In this document: positions 11,101 through 22,133 of the stretch, one piece after another | Layout of the letters: each line of letters starts with the position of its first letter | Numbering within the stretch: position 1 is the stretch's first letter | Assembly (NCBI GenBank): GCA_904063045.1 | Contig: CAJFCJ010000010.1 | Coordinates: 124,001 to 188,000, forward strand | Source: Dimorphilus gyrociliatus | Taxonomy: Eukaryota; Annelida; Polychaeta; Dinophilidae | Direction: 5' to 3' | Length of the DNA stretch: 64,000 nucleotides | The notes under the pieces: model-generated | Told to the model about the DNA's origin: nothing | The model's database searches: none | Seen by the model: the letters and a program-made list of their open reading frames with translations, nothing else | Program-made: the position numbers and the translations under genes

Positions 11101-12643
11101 AGCTAGCGGAGGAATAACTAAACCGAAGGATTCCGATGATTATTGCATAACTATTAACATGAATAATTACAAATTCGACAACGATCTAATGGTTTGGAGA
11201 AAGGCGAATAGTCTTGGAGATAAAATAGATTATTGCATAATAAAAAAGAAATCCGATATTTCAGAATCAGTGGAAAAAGATAATATTTTAAAAGATAATT
11301 ATATACATACTTGGAATTATTTAGTTGAAGAAAAAATTGGTTTTTACAGTAATTTCGATACTCTTTTAGAACCATATGAAAATAATAAATTACAAGATGT
11401 AAGTCATATTGAGAAATATATATTAGGCAGTAATGAAGAGGAAGAAAAAACTGAATTAACTGATGAAAATCAATCAACACATATATCCATTTCACCCCAC
11501 CGATTTCCCACTAGCACAAAGGTATTGCTCAGCTAATGATTTTATACAGTTTCTTTTTTATATTTATTCGTCAATTCGATATCAATTTCTATAGTCAGCT
11601 AGAACTCCAAGACTTAGCGCAAGATCCTCGAAATGTTCAAGGTTAGACAAAGTTAATTACTGCACATATATGTAACTATTAATTTTTTCTATTTTTAGAC
11701 CTTCAACAGCATCTTCAAAATGGCCTAAAACTTCCACTAAAATCGATAATGAGTAAGAATTATGACTGAATCTAACTTTAACATAAAAAACGTCTCTATA
11801 AACAAAAAATACTTATTTAGAAAAGAAAGTGAAACGCTTTTAGTTCAAGGCAAAAAATTGTCAGATGTTGGCCCTCCGCTAACTCCTCAAACTCCTAGAA
11901 AACCTATAGAAATTGATGTAAAAACGGATGTTTCCGACGATGTTTCTCTCTATCAACAGATGACGGCCGAATCTTGGACTAATAAAGAAGTATTAAGAGG
12001 TTGTGTCAACTAATCATGGTATACGCATTATCCTAATAAATTTGAGAATTTGCTTAAACAGTACCCACAGCTTCCATCGTTTTGGATACAAAATGTGACA
12101 GCAGTAGAAGAAATGATGATTGCTTATGGGATAAACGAGGCTTTTTATCGGTGGCTCATGCATCAAAATGGCTGGCCGCTGGAAGAGATATATCGCAGAA
12201 GGAAATTGCTAAGGAACATGTTCCCGGTTATTTATCGTCTAGACCGGATTCTAGGTAAATTTCTATTAACATTCAGCATAGATATCGATTAAACACATTC
12301 TTTACAGTTTATCAATTTCGAGTGTAAATCGACGATTAGAAGCATTAAGCCCGAGAACTAGTAATTTTTATATAAAAAATAGCCCATTAAGTATCCAAAT
12401 TCATTGATTTTCTTCTACTTATAGCAACCAAAAATGGCATATATCAACCATTTGTTGGAAAGTAAGTTTACTATAAGCTCTCCTACTTTATATAGATTAA
12501 TTAATTGAATTCAATTTAACAGAAAGTATGTGAAGCGCCCTCTTACGGCTCAAGTGGTAAATGCATGGCCAAAAATGAAAGTAGAATGGATATGTGGTGA
12601 TTGTGTCAGTGATTTTAAGATTACAAATAATCCAAGTAAATAA
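8101..12643 (+). CDS. Leucine-rich-repeat protein, family not recognised
   Basis: About 24 small exons join into one protein of roughly 900 residues. Exon ends that I could phase: 8101-8118, 8178-8247, 8339-8466, 8532-8685, 8752-8814, 8879-8940, 9009-9135, 9212-9278, 9354-9468, 9525-9595, 9663-9765, 9831-?, ?-10093, 10158-10240, 10324-10440, 10792-10930, 11001-11521, 11595-11641, 11699-11752, 11821-11999, 12062-12254, 12308-12360, 12425-12461, 12533-12643. The splice between 9831 and 9979 is unresolved: the obvious GTAAAT donor at 9941 leaves an implausible 27-base intron. Seen: N-terminal leucine-rich repeats (LKYLDVKGNSIDIV, LWHLDLSCNQ, CLKLNNNRLNW) closed by a cap-like FPYLWMLDGIFIT, as in U2A'-type LRR proteins. 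Then a long helical middle, a beta-rich segment (YCITINMNNYKFDNDLMVWR) and a polar tail. No catalytic motif is visible. A protein-binding scaffold is the reasonable reading; function unknown. Confidence 0.75.
10549..10569. other. Perfect 9-bp hairpin in intron
   Basis: GTCTCTTTT and AAAAGAGAC are exact complements separated by 3 bases. It lies in the largest intron of the LRR gene (10441-10791). It could form a stem-loop in the pre-mRNA. No further sign of a small RNA is seen. Confidence 0.5.
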
Positions 12644-13061
12644 TTTTTTCCTATTAATTCGTGAGTACTTTCTGAAAACTATAATTTCGTTTGAATTCCA
12701 TTTTTTATTCATATCATTCAAACTGACTTGAATAAATTATTCTTTTAAAAAAGAGATTTTAAGATGATAAAGACATTTTTATTCATTAAAATTTTCTCCA
12801 AACAACAAACCTGTATTTACTATTTTTTAGCTAAAAACTGCACAAATATATGTTTTAAAACAAGGGAGAGAGAGGGGGAGGGGGAAGAAATGGCAATTAA
12901 AGTCAAAAAATAGAAGCTGTCCACTACACATTTAAAATTTTCTAAAGTTTGTCATCAACAAACTAATTGCAATAGGTGGATTTTTTTAATACAAGTATAT
13001 ATGAAATTAGATTCCATTTAGAATCCGAATCTCACTTTTATCCAATGTTTTCTAGAGAGAC
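12644..13061. other. Convergent 3' ends of LRR gene and GPD2
   Basis: 418 bases between two stop codons facing each other. They hold the 3' UTRs. A purine-rich tract (GGGAGAGAGAGGGGGAGGGGG) lies at about 12863-12883. No coding signal. Confidence 0.6.
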
Positions 13062-15371
13062 TTATACTCCACCCCCACTACGGTTGACTGGAATTGGTTT
13101 TTTCTCTGCGGCAATTTCTGCTACTTTTGCGAAACGGCTTTGCGATACTGCTCCAGTTCTTAGAGCGCTCATTAACTGTTTTTAAAGAACAATTAAAAAT
13201 TATTTAGTTTCATATTGATAAAAGAGAATATTTCATTTACCTGTAAGAATTCTGAAAGATCAATTTGAGCGTTGTTGGAGCAATCAACCTCTTCTAATAT
13301 TTCGTGCAATTGTTCTTCACTAATTTTCTCTCCTCTTTTATGAAAGTGCCTTCGAAGATCATTTACTGTAATAAAACCCTGAAAAAAAACCAATTATTAA
13401 CAGACACTTTATATAGGGTATATAAACATCTTTACTTTGTTGCTTGTGTCAATAGATTTGAATCTCTTTTGCATTTCTCTAATTTCTTCATATGATAAAT
13501 TGATTGGGATATTCCTTAAAGATCTGAAAAATATTATGATGTATGTAGAAGAGACTATGATCTGTAAATGATATTGAAGAAACTATAAACCTTTCTTTCA
13601 TTCCCAAACCCATTTGGAGTTTCAAAAATTTCAAAGCATTTTCATGTTCAATTTTTATTCTTTGTTTACTCCAACCGAGTTCTTCGGCCATTATTGCACA
13701 GATTTTTGGTAAAGCTTCCCGTGCCGCCTGAACATTTATGAAAGCCAAGCGAGATCGTCTCGAAATATAATCAACTACACTTAAGGCGTACTCTCTACGA
13801 CACGCATATCTGACTTCCGCTTCAATGTATGGATATTGGGTATGCAATCTAAGCCCCACAACTGGCCATTTGGCTCCTGTTAAACTTGCCATTCTAGCTA
13901 CCTTGTACGCCTTGTCACCATACAGATGAGACAAGTGAACGGCAACCTCGTGATCAAGACCAAAATCTTGAATTAAGCGAATAAAATAGGTTGGTGTCCA
14001 GTGATCAGCGCCGTCAAGCATCAGACCTCTAGTCTGACAACTGCTAGCAGAGGAGAAGTTGTGAACTTCAACCAGTCTATCAACGGTCTCCTCGGCCATA
14101 TGCCTATAAGTTGTCCACTTACCGCCTGCAATCGTTATCAGACCGCTTTCGGAAACTTCAATAATATGATTTCTGGCTATGCTCTGAGTACTTGATGCAT
14201 TAGGATCAAGAACTAAGGGTCTAATACCCGCCCAAGCTGCCTGAACATCTCCTCTTCTGACATTGATATCATCTGAAAGGTATTCTTTGATTTCACGTAG
14301 AATAAATTCAATGTCAGCTTCTGTAGGAGCAGGTTCGCTAGTGAGGTTGCAAGGTGCATCTGTGGTACCGGCAAGAGTTGTACCATGCCATGGAAGAAAG
14401 AAAATAACACGTCCGTCAGATGTTGCCGGATCAAGAAGACCCATTTTTGCAGGAGAATAGTAATCTGGTAATACAACGTGCACTCCTAGCGATGGCTGAC
14501 AAATTTCTCTAATGTTTTCATTGTCCAGTTTCCTAATGGAATCCGTAAATGGCCCTGCGGCATTAACGAAAGATTTCGCTTTTACAACAAATTCTTCTCC
14601 TGTCTCTTCATCGCGTATTTTTGCCCCATTAAGCTTGCCATTTTCGCCTTTATAAAGATTAATAACAGATGCATGATTTAGGATGGTTGCTCCATACTTC
14701 ATTGCCGTGAGAACAATTTGCAGATTCATTCTGGCGTCATCGTGCTGACCATCGTAGTATACCAAAGCTCCAACAAGTTTGTCAGATTTCAACATAGGAA
14801 AGTTTTCAATTGCTTGATTTTTCCACATAAAATACGAATTTTTTAACCTTTGAGAACCTGCTACAAGATCGTACATCTTCAGGCCTGCCCAAAAGTATGG
14901 TAGTTGCCACCATTGGTATACTGGTAACATAATAGGAAGTGGTTGTGCCAAATGAGGAGCTATTTTAATAAGATTAGCTCTTTCTGCTAAGGCTTCTTTT
15001 ACCATACGATATTGTTCATAATCCAAATTAAAAACTGCCTTTTGTAAATACCTTACTCCGCCGTGTAGCAACTTTGTTGATCTGCTACTAGTTCCACATG
15101 AAAAATCGTCTTTTTCTAAAATAGCAGTCTTCAGTCCACGAGTTTGAGCATCTAATGCAACACCAGCTCCCGTTACTCCACCACCAACAACAATAACATC
15201 ATATTCTCCTGTCTTTAGATCATGAATATGATCCTTTCGACTCTTAAATACCTGATGTTGATGATGATATGGAGTTTCGGCTGCACTGGCTACATTTTCA
15301 CGTTTTTTTATATATATAAGCCCACCTCCAGTAGCTATTAGAGCGCTTCCAGTTGCTAATTTCCTTAACAT
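13062..15371 (-). CDS. GPD2: Mitochondrial glycerol-3-phosphate dehydrogenase
   Basis: FAD-dependent enzyme on the outer face of the mitochondrial inner membrane. It oxidises glycerol-3-phosphate to dihydroxyacetone phosphate and passes electrons to ubiquinone. Exons 15371-13591, 13523-13436, 13378-13241, 13175-13062 give 706 residues (human about 727). Seen: a hydrophobic N-terminus, the FAD dinucleotide-binding loop (DVIVVGGGVTGAGVALDAQ, residues about 59-77), the DAO-family motif SSRSTKLLHGGVRYLQ, and two C-terminal EF-hands. The loops are DTSNKGFITVND and DCSNNAQIDLSE, consistent with the known calcium activation of this enzyme. The C-terminus PIPVNRSGGGV matches the family ending. The EF-hand part is split over the three small 3' exons while all catalytic sequence is in the first, uninterrupted 1.8-kb exon. 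Confidence 0.97.
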
Positions 15372-16264
15372 AGTCTTGATTCTGTTGTAGAGAAGGAGAA
15401 TTCAAAGGAAAAAATATTATTTTTGCTAATCTATTGTTTTATAAGATCTTAACTCGATAAAATTTGATATCTAATATTTTTTTATAATTTAATATGACTT
15501 AAATATAGAAAAAATCTTTCGAACTTGAATGGAATTTTTCAATTTTTCATCTCCAAAATAACCTTTTTCCCCTGGAATATTTTGTCTTTACGAACATATA
15601 ATTAATATTTAATAATTTTTATAAATACAAATTTTGATTATTCGTGATTCTGCTGATGGTTTACTAATATATACGAAAATACGCATAATACTACCAGTTT
15701 TTATACTCCGGTTTTTTTCTCCACTTGAATTATTGTTCTATATTTACGTCGCATAAAATAACCTGCAACAAGTTTGTTCTCATTTCTGGACTAACATCAG
15801 AATAGACTCTTTGTGAACGTTCTAATCTCTCTGTAGAAAGACGTTCTCTCTTATATAGTTTTTGTATGTGAACAACAATAAAGTAAACATATTGCGCAAT
15901 TTTATAATTCCTTATATTTCTTTTTTATATTTTACTCTCTTGAACTTTAATCTTTTCCCCATGTAATTCAAACAATTAACAGTTAAAAGATCTAGAACTT
16001 CATTTGAGAAGCTAACTTATCTGCGATAAGAGTTTATTAATTAGTTTATTTATTACGCAAGTGTTTCTACTTTCATAGTTGATTAGTGTATAATATAAAA
16101 TAAGAAGAAAACAACATCGTGATATAGAGATTAAAGATATATCTAAACTAAGTACTCAATCGAATGGTTGATGAGTCAAGCTCATAATATTCCATTCTTC
16201 ATTGAACTTTCTAGTAAACTAAAAAAAAAGAAATAATATAATCTTTTTATTTAAACCATAATCT
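15372..16264. other. Spacer between GPD2 and C8orf34
   Basis: About 0.9 kb of AT-rich DNA. It should hold the GPD2 promoter and the C8orf34 3' UTR. Nothing specific is recognised. Confidence 0.55.
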
Positions 16265-17972
16265 CTAAATAAGCAAACCTGTTTTGTCACGATTTCTTGG
16301 AAACGATGATCTTGTAGGCTTATCTAAATATGAAATTTTGGAAATAAAACAAACGCAAAATAAAAATGAAAAATACAAACTTCTTGTTGATCTACTAGTA
16401 GTTATACTAGCATCCGAGTCGTTATCAACCACTCTCCAGCCTCTTTGATTTTCCTCTTCATCAGAATCAGTGTTTTGAACACCTGGCGCCCATGTTTGCC
16501 TCATTTTGCTTTTAGTAGATCTTTCCGATTTTCTAGGTGTACTTCTAGCACTAGCAATTTCTTCATTAAAATACATGGGTTTACCCTTATGAGGAATGGT
16601 AGTTCTTAGCATAGTTTTACTTCTTCTAGCACTTTTATCTTCATCATCCGTCCAGACAGGTTTTCTCTTCAAATAGATAGAGTATTTAGTATTTTATTTT
16701 GTTACAAAATGATCAACATACGGGTCCAGTTACTTGAGAGACACTCTCAAATTCTTCTTCCTCTTCTTCCTCTTCTTCTTGTTCAAAGTCAGTTGTAAAT
16801 TTTGCGGGTGTATCTACCCGACTATCTAGGTCGGTATCAGAAGTGTATCTCTCGAAACCTCCTTTACAGACATCTTCACTTGGTTCACCGGTCATGACTC
16901 TGCAAATTTAAATTATTATTCTAGAGCATAATAGTGTTCATGATTAGATATTGTCAGTTTACCTAGCGCATCTTGCGCAAACGCTAACTCGAACTTGACT
17001 TTCGTTTCTCGGTATAGAAGTTGGAGCGATTTTTACTCCACGACTTCCTTTTACTTTTATACCTTCCGAGCGGAGATCATCAGCATTTTCTGAAAGAAGA
17101 ATATGATTCCGTCATAATCATGAGATAAAACATTTGGAAAATTTTAATTACCATATAACTCCAAGGCGTCGTCATTAATTGTTAAATCTTTATTGTCTTC
17201 GTATCCAGAATCTTTCTCGTCTTTTTTTCTTAAGCTTTCGATCTTTCTCCTTCTCTTTTCTTGCAAAGCAAGCCGACCCTTAGCTGTTGTTGGAGCGTAG
17301 GATACTACAGGTTGCTTCTGTGCAGTTGTCTTCTCCTTAGTTTTTCTATATTTAAGTATGTTCAGTTCAGCCTCTAGAGAATCTTCATCATCCTTTACAA
17401 CTGGACCAGCATAGCCTCTGCTTATGTAAAGATCCTCATCCGGTGTAAAACCATTTTCTTTTCTTTCATCAGGACTGCCCCATAAATCATCCAAAGATTT
17501 TACTTTCGTTGAATTGTCCCAATCTGGCTTTTGTTGCCTAGTCGTAGGACTTTTAGGTTTAGGATGAAAGTTTGTACTTTTCGATAAAGTCAAAGATTTT
17601 CCAACCTTCGAGGCAGTTGTTTCTCTTTTAATATGATGCAAATCGCTTGTACTCTTTCTCAGCATTGCCGCTGTACTAGACCTATCTTGTCTTTTCTGTA
17701 TAAGCCTTATTAAGTAAGGAAGGGGCTCCTCAGGCTTGTCATTCACAATCCTACCCATTAATTCCTATTGAACAATAATAATCATATATATTTATATAAT
17801 AATAGCAGAATTTTTCTGTTAAATTCTTCAAATATGCCATTGTTATCAAGAGAATTTTTATAATGGCAGAATATAGCCTTCTTATATAACCTACACAAAT
17901 TTTGAATACCTCGAATAATGGCCCGATTCGATGTCTTTCTAAATATCTTTGAACCAATTTTGATTTATCCAT
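16265..17972 (-). CDS. C8orf34: C8orf34-like protein with RIIa-type N-terminus
   Basis: Orthologue of vertebrate C8orf34 (vest-1), a protein of unknown function. Six exons: 17972-17910, 17764-17152, 17089-16963, 16899-16722, 16666-16381, 16323-16265; 441 residues. Seen: the N-terminal helical motif (RYLERHRIGPLFEELMGRIV), equivalent to the dimerisation/docking (RIIa-like) segment of the human protein; a long charged, disordered middle; the cysteine pair CARCAR (human CSRCAR); and an acidic run followed by EFESVSQVTGP (human EFEKASKLTGP). These matching islands in the same order make the assignment firm. The C-terminal serine/arginine-rich tail differs from human. An AGATGGCG element lies 121 bases upstream of the start, in the gene's sense orientation. 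Confidence 0.85.
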
Positions 17973-18092
17973 GCTTACAGATGCTAAAACTCTATCGATT
18001 TGGTAAAGGTGAATTATTAGCAGACGCCGCTACCTGGTTGCTAATGGAGATAGGAAAGCATAAACTCGCTAGTTTCTTTTCTAAGCAGTTAG

Positions 18093-18100
18093 CGCCATCT
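18093..18100 (-). promoter_or_regulatory. AGATGGCG element upstream of C8orf34
   Basis: One of eight copies in the window. On the minus strand it reads AGATGGCGCT, 121-128 bases 5' of the C8orf34 start codon. Role inferred from the recurrent position. Confidence 0.45.
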
Positions 18101-18387
18101 TCATGAGTGTAATTTTAGAAGAATAAAGTTATCAATATAAACAACTCTGTATTCTTTGTTCGAACAAAAAAAAACAGTAAAAACCTGACAATGCCATCAA
18201 AAAAAAACCATATTTTTTATTAATTTCTGTACACGAATAAAGAATAAATATTAAAAAAGATACAAGATTTTTCTCTTAACAGTCGTATATTAAATAATAC
18301 GTTTTCCTTTATTAAGTTTCTCAAAGTGTTATCCTTTTTACTTCACTGAAGTCATTAATATAATTTGATTATTTTGACGTTTTTTTT

Positions 18388-18692
18388 TCATAGAGAAGAT
18401 ACTATTGCTTCTAAACGATCAGCTGGGCTGGCTTCAGGTAAAATTTCCTCCTAAACACAACATGAAATGGAAGAAACAAAAAGTTAAGTGTAAACCAAGT
18501 AAACAGCACCGAGTAAAGTTGTTTAAACATTTGAATACAAACCCATATTGGCCTTGAAGAAAAATTTACATCAGTATTCTTTATAATAATATCCTGTGTA
18601 GAAATACGTTTACGATATCTGGCAGATTGATCGGTTGAATCTTCAAGGCTCATCCTATCGTACATCTCGTGCATCATTGTATACTGCTCCAT
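18388..18692 (-). CDS. Small orphan protein, 70 residues
   Basis: Two coding exons, 18692-18543 and 18450-18388, join in phase. They encode a 70-residue protein beginning MEQYTMMHEMYDRM and ending SPADRLEAIVSSL. An upstream non-coding exon probably ends at about 19192 (perfect GTAAGT donor on the minus strand). It splices to the TTATTAG acceptor at about 18730, upstream of the ATG, which makes 18693-19191 mostly 5' intron. Seen: an acidic, methionine-rich N-terminus, a central DIIIKNTDVNFSSRPIW, and no membrane segment or known motif. I do not recognise a family. The regular splice sites and balanced composition argue that it is real. Confidence 0.55.
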
Positions 18693-18729
18693 AGCACTCT
18701 TTCGATTGAAAGTGATCGATTTACAGACC

Positions 18730-19191
18730 TAATAATTAAAAATTACAAATGCAACATCTATTTGCATACACTATTCAGATACTTGATCAAACGAATGCGA
18801 TAAAAGCTGTTGACGTTTTTCAAAAATAACTATCGCTAATGAGAATCATGAAGAGAAATGTATTACACCCATTTGTTTTTATTTTGTAGCGAAATGAAGA
18901 TTATATAATTAATATTTTAATATAATTTATATTTAAATAATCAACAATATTAAAGTTTTTTATGCCCAAATTTTGGTAAATTTTGTTTTTTTTTGTTATA
19001 ATGAAAAAGTGCAGGCTGTTAAACAACAGAATGTGGTTAAATAATACCTTCATTATTGTATTGCTACAGATGTTCGTTTTACCTTGATTAATATTTTGTG
19101 GTAACATATGTAATTTTTCAAGAAAATACCTAAACCTTAAACTTTCAAATGCGACTGTTATATGAAATCTTAAAACAACGTGATTGACTTA
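18730..19191 (-). other. 5' intron of the small orphan gene
   Basis: AT-rich, no coding signal, bounded by a GTAAGT donor and a TTATTAG acceptor on the minus strand. Open frames inside it are short and asparagine/isoleucine-rich. Confidence 0.5.
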
Positions 19192-19256
19192 CCTTATTGC
19201 TTGATTCTGGCGAATTAAGAGCAGTTTATCCGTTCTTATTAACATGAAATACTATA

Positions 19257-19403
19257 GATCTTCTTAAGTTTAGAAAATGAAACTTTTTTTATAGAATAGA
19301 GGAATTTCTGTTAAGGAGAAACTTTTTTGGCGGTCTAAGAGGGAATTTTTTGGTCACGTGATCTTATTTTTTAATAAGCCGAACCCTATAATATCGCTCA
19401 GAA
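19257..19403. promoter_or_regulatory. Bidirectional promoter with E-box
   Basis: About 150 bases between the presumed first exon of the small orphan (minus) and the TYW2 start codon (plus). It contains GTCACGTGATC at 19353-19363, an E-box of the USF/MiT-TFE type. The arrangement suggests a shared promoter; this is inferred. Confidence 0.45.
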
Positions 19404-20609
19404 ATGGCAACATGTGCTGGAAAAAAAACGAAGGTTTCGAGAAACCCTTACGAAAAAGTTATTCTTTTGATTAAAGATAAAATTAAAGAGGAATATTTAA
19501 ATAATTTGTTAGTAGAAATTCCTAAAAAATATGAGAAAATTGGAAATTTGACTCTTTTCCCCGAAACTTCGTTTTCTTCTGAAATTTGGAAGGGTACGTT
19601 AATTTTCCAAAAAAACATCAAAAAAAGTGGCACATTTTTTATATATATTAGAAAATCCAATTGTTTTTACAGAATATATGGAAGAAATATGTCACATATA
19701 TAAATCTGAGAGAATAGCTGTAAAGTCTACTATAAACGATGATAATTTTCGAACACCAAAAGTCCAGTTTCTATTTCCATTCGACTGTAAAGACCCGTGG
19801 GTTATGCAAAAAGAATTAGGACTTACGTAAATAATCACATTGTAAAAAATGAATCAATTTAGAACGATACTTTTCTTTACATTTCTAGCATTCACTACAA
19901 CATTGAAAGGAGTATGTTTTGTAAAGGAAATATAACGGAAAAAGAACGTCTTGCTAAACTGGACTGTTCTAATGAAATCATTGTTGACCTATTTGCTGGT
20001 ATAGGCTATTTTTCTCTTGTTTATCTTGTTCATTCTAAGGCGAAGTTTGTTCATGCATGTGAATGGAATCCTGCTGCTATTGAAGCATTACAGAGAAATC
20101 TACAAGCAAATAAGGTTCAAGACAGATGTAAAATCTATGTTGGGGATAATAGAATGGTAATTATAAATCTAATTAATAATGTAAGATTACCTATTTTTTT
20201 TATTTATAGGAAAGTCCAAAAAATGTGGGTGATCGAATCAATTTAGGTATTCTGCCCTCATCCGAACCATTTCTCCAAACTGCATGCGAATGTTTGAACT
20301 TGGAAACTGGTGGAATTATGCATGTTCATGAAAATATAAATTTATTTGATGACTCTAATGCAACCGAAAAGTATGCAAATAAGTTGAAGTACAAAATTGG
20401 TGACATTCTGGCTAAGCTAACTGATAAGAATTGGCATATAACCGTACAATTCATACATAAAGTTAAATCCTATGGTCCGAGAATCGATCATGTTGTAATC
20501 GATATTGAAAGTAGACCTCAGCAGGTTTGTATTTGGCACAGTTTAATAAATAACCCAAAAAAACAAGCTCATTACAAAACATATTTTTCTATCACAGGAG
20601 AATAAATAG
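19404..20609 (+). CDS. TYW2: tRNA wybutosine-synthesising protein 2
   Basis: Transfers the aminocarboxypropyl group of S-adenosylmethionine to the tricyclic base at position 37 of tRNA-Phe, the second enzyme of wybutosine synthesis after TYW1 (human TRMT12). Exons 19404-19593, 19673-19826, 19889-20156, 20210-20524, 20598-20609; 312 residues. Seen: MFCKGNITEKERLAKL, the SAM-binding motif VDLFAGIGYFSLVYLVHSKA, then HACEWNPAAIEALQRNLQAN and the GDNR signature, all typical of TYW2/Trm5-fold enzymes. The last exon encodes only ENK and the stop: splicing out 20525-20597 is preferred over read-through because it has good splice sites. It is shorter than human TYW2 (about 448) mainly at the N-terminus. 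It ends 30 bases from the stop codon of the convergent gene. Confidence 0.92.
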
Positions 20610-20639
20610 TTAGTGTAAGTTAGAAAGAACAAGCAAGCT

Positions 20640-22133
20640 TCAAACAGGAGCAAATCTATTCTTTAATCCTTCTTCATCTTCCTCGGCAATAACGTCAACT
20701 TGATCTAGAGGCACATTCAAGGCAAAAACAGCATTTTTCATAATGTTACTGACAGATATTGACTGATCATTAGATGGCGCCGGCAAATCCTTTTTTGAAG
20801 GGGTTTTCGGCGTCTGTAATCTTGATATGTCGTCTAAGTCAGTTGGTGGGCGAGCACTAATCGTAAAATGCTCAGAATCGGAATCAAAAATATAGGCTGC
20901 GTTATTATTGGCTGTCGAAGGTGCACTTGTTTGAAGTGCATTGGGAGACGGAGGGGGCGGAACTGGTGATGGATCTTCGTCGGCAACTTTAGCCGTCTCT
21001 CCAGCCCATTGTATCTTTTCCATTAACTCTTCTCGTGCCGTTAATTCTACCTCTTCTGTGGATTCAGCCTCAATAGTCTCTGGAGTGAAAACATGCAAGG
21101 AACTTTCTGTATTCGTATCTAGATCTGGTGTCTTTTTTAATAGGACTATATGTCGTTCTGGGACTTCATCTTTTTCAGTTTTGGGAGCGAGTTCCAATAC
21201 ATTAGAATCTAAAACAATACGTCCAACGTCTTTTTGTTTATGTAACATCTTCGCTACATCAGCTACTGGAATTGTTGTTCTATCTGGATCAGATGATCCA
21301 GCACTGTCACTTCTATGTAATTTAACAGTTGGTTTTGTCTGTGAGCGGGAGAAAGTTTCAGAAAGAGAGGTTTGTAGTTCAGCAATTCTCATCTTGTGTT
21401 GGGTTAAAACTCTACTAGCTGCCAAAGCAACTGCTGAACTGTGTCGTTCTAGTTGGGGAACCAGAGTCAATAACTTTGATGTAAGACGTTTTCTATCTCT
21501 TAAATCATTAGGAGATAGACTACCAACGACTTGGTGCAAAATATCTCTGGGCAAATCCAGTAGATCATCTAAACCTCTATACCCAGCTGAGGGAGACTTT
21601 CTAAATCTTGTTACTCTAGTTGGCTGACGAGAACTAGCAGCAGTATGTGGAGGAGGAGCCGGTGGAAGAACATCTAACGGATTTTGTATTATTTTACGAG
21701 TTTTCGGCTTTTTAGGTTTTTCCTTAGAAGGGTGCCAGACTAAATAAGAAGTTGGCATAAATGTTTCGCCTACACTACTCCGCAGATCAGATAATTCAAA
21801 AACTTCATGGACAATAATTTGATTGGCACGTTTTGTTTCAAGGCTTGTCAATGTGATGTCATCTCCGACGGCTGGCGTAGCCTGAGGGGCTGGAATTCGA
21901 CTGCCTGTCGTTCTTGTAGGCAGACGTTCCGTTGGCTCATAAAATATACGCCTTTCACTAGGTGGAAGAACATTCTCAAATAAATTCACTACGGACTGAG
22001 TTGGAAGAGGCTCGTAACTGGAATCAGCAGATTCTCTTGTATTTTCTGCTGTCTTTGGAGGTTTAGAAGACCTTTGGACCTTCCAACAGGAGGGATGAGG
22101 GCATAACGGCCCGCAAACATTGCCGTTCGACAT
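20640..22133 (-). CDS. Intronless orphan protein, 497 residues
   Basis: A single uninterrupted frame, unusual among the multi-exon neighbours. The N-terminus has a cysteine/histidine cluster (CGPLCPHPSCW). The protein is mostly disordered, with proline runs (PPAPPPH, PSPVPPPPSP), many Ser/Thr and acidic segments. One ordered island lies near residues 185-255: LDDLLDLPRDILHQVVGSLS followed by PNDLRDRK and a helix with QLERHSSAVALAASRVLTQH. The L.LP.DIL...V.SL.P.DL pattern resembles an F-box, but the second half does not fit well. The antisense strand is also open over 228 codons, a by-product of the composition. I do not recognise the family. Its promoter region is shared with the divergent SLC5 gene. 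Confidence 0.75.
   Translation of the reverse strand: MSNGNVCGPLCPHPSCWKVQRSSKPPKTAENTRESADSSYEPLPTQSVVNLFENVLPPSERRIFYEPTERLPTRTTGSRIPAPQATPAVGDDITLTSLETKRANQIIVHEVFELSDLRSSVGETFMPTSYLVWHPSKEKPKKPKTRKIIQNPLDVLPPAPPPHTAASSRQPTRVTRFRKSPSAGYRGLDDLLDLPRDILHQVVGSLSPNDLRDRKRLTSKLLTLVPQLERHSSAVALAASRVLTQHKMRIAELQTSLSETFSRSQTKPTVKLHRSDSAGSSDPDRTTIPVADVAKMLHKQKDVGRIVLDSNVLELAPKTEKDEVPERHIVLLKKTPDLDTNTESSLHVFTPETIEAESTEEVELTAREELMEKIQWAGETAKVADEDPSPVPPPPSPNALQTSAPSTANNNAAYIFDSDSEHFTISARPPTDLDDISRLQTPKTPSKKDLPAPSNDQSISVSNIMKNAVFALNVPLDQVDVIAEEDEEGLKNRFAPV

Noticed and set aside
12050-12292. 80-codon frame reading LKQYPQLPSFWIQNV...
   Set aside because: The phase carried from the preceding exon selects the other frame (ISQKEIAKEHVPGYLSSRPD), which also continues into the next exons.
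20941-21627. 228-codon open frame on the plus strand
   Set aside because: Antisense shadow of the 497-residue minus-strand frame; serine/cysteine-rich composition with no domain, no start context or splice logic.
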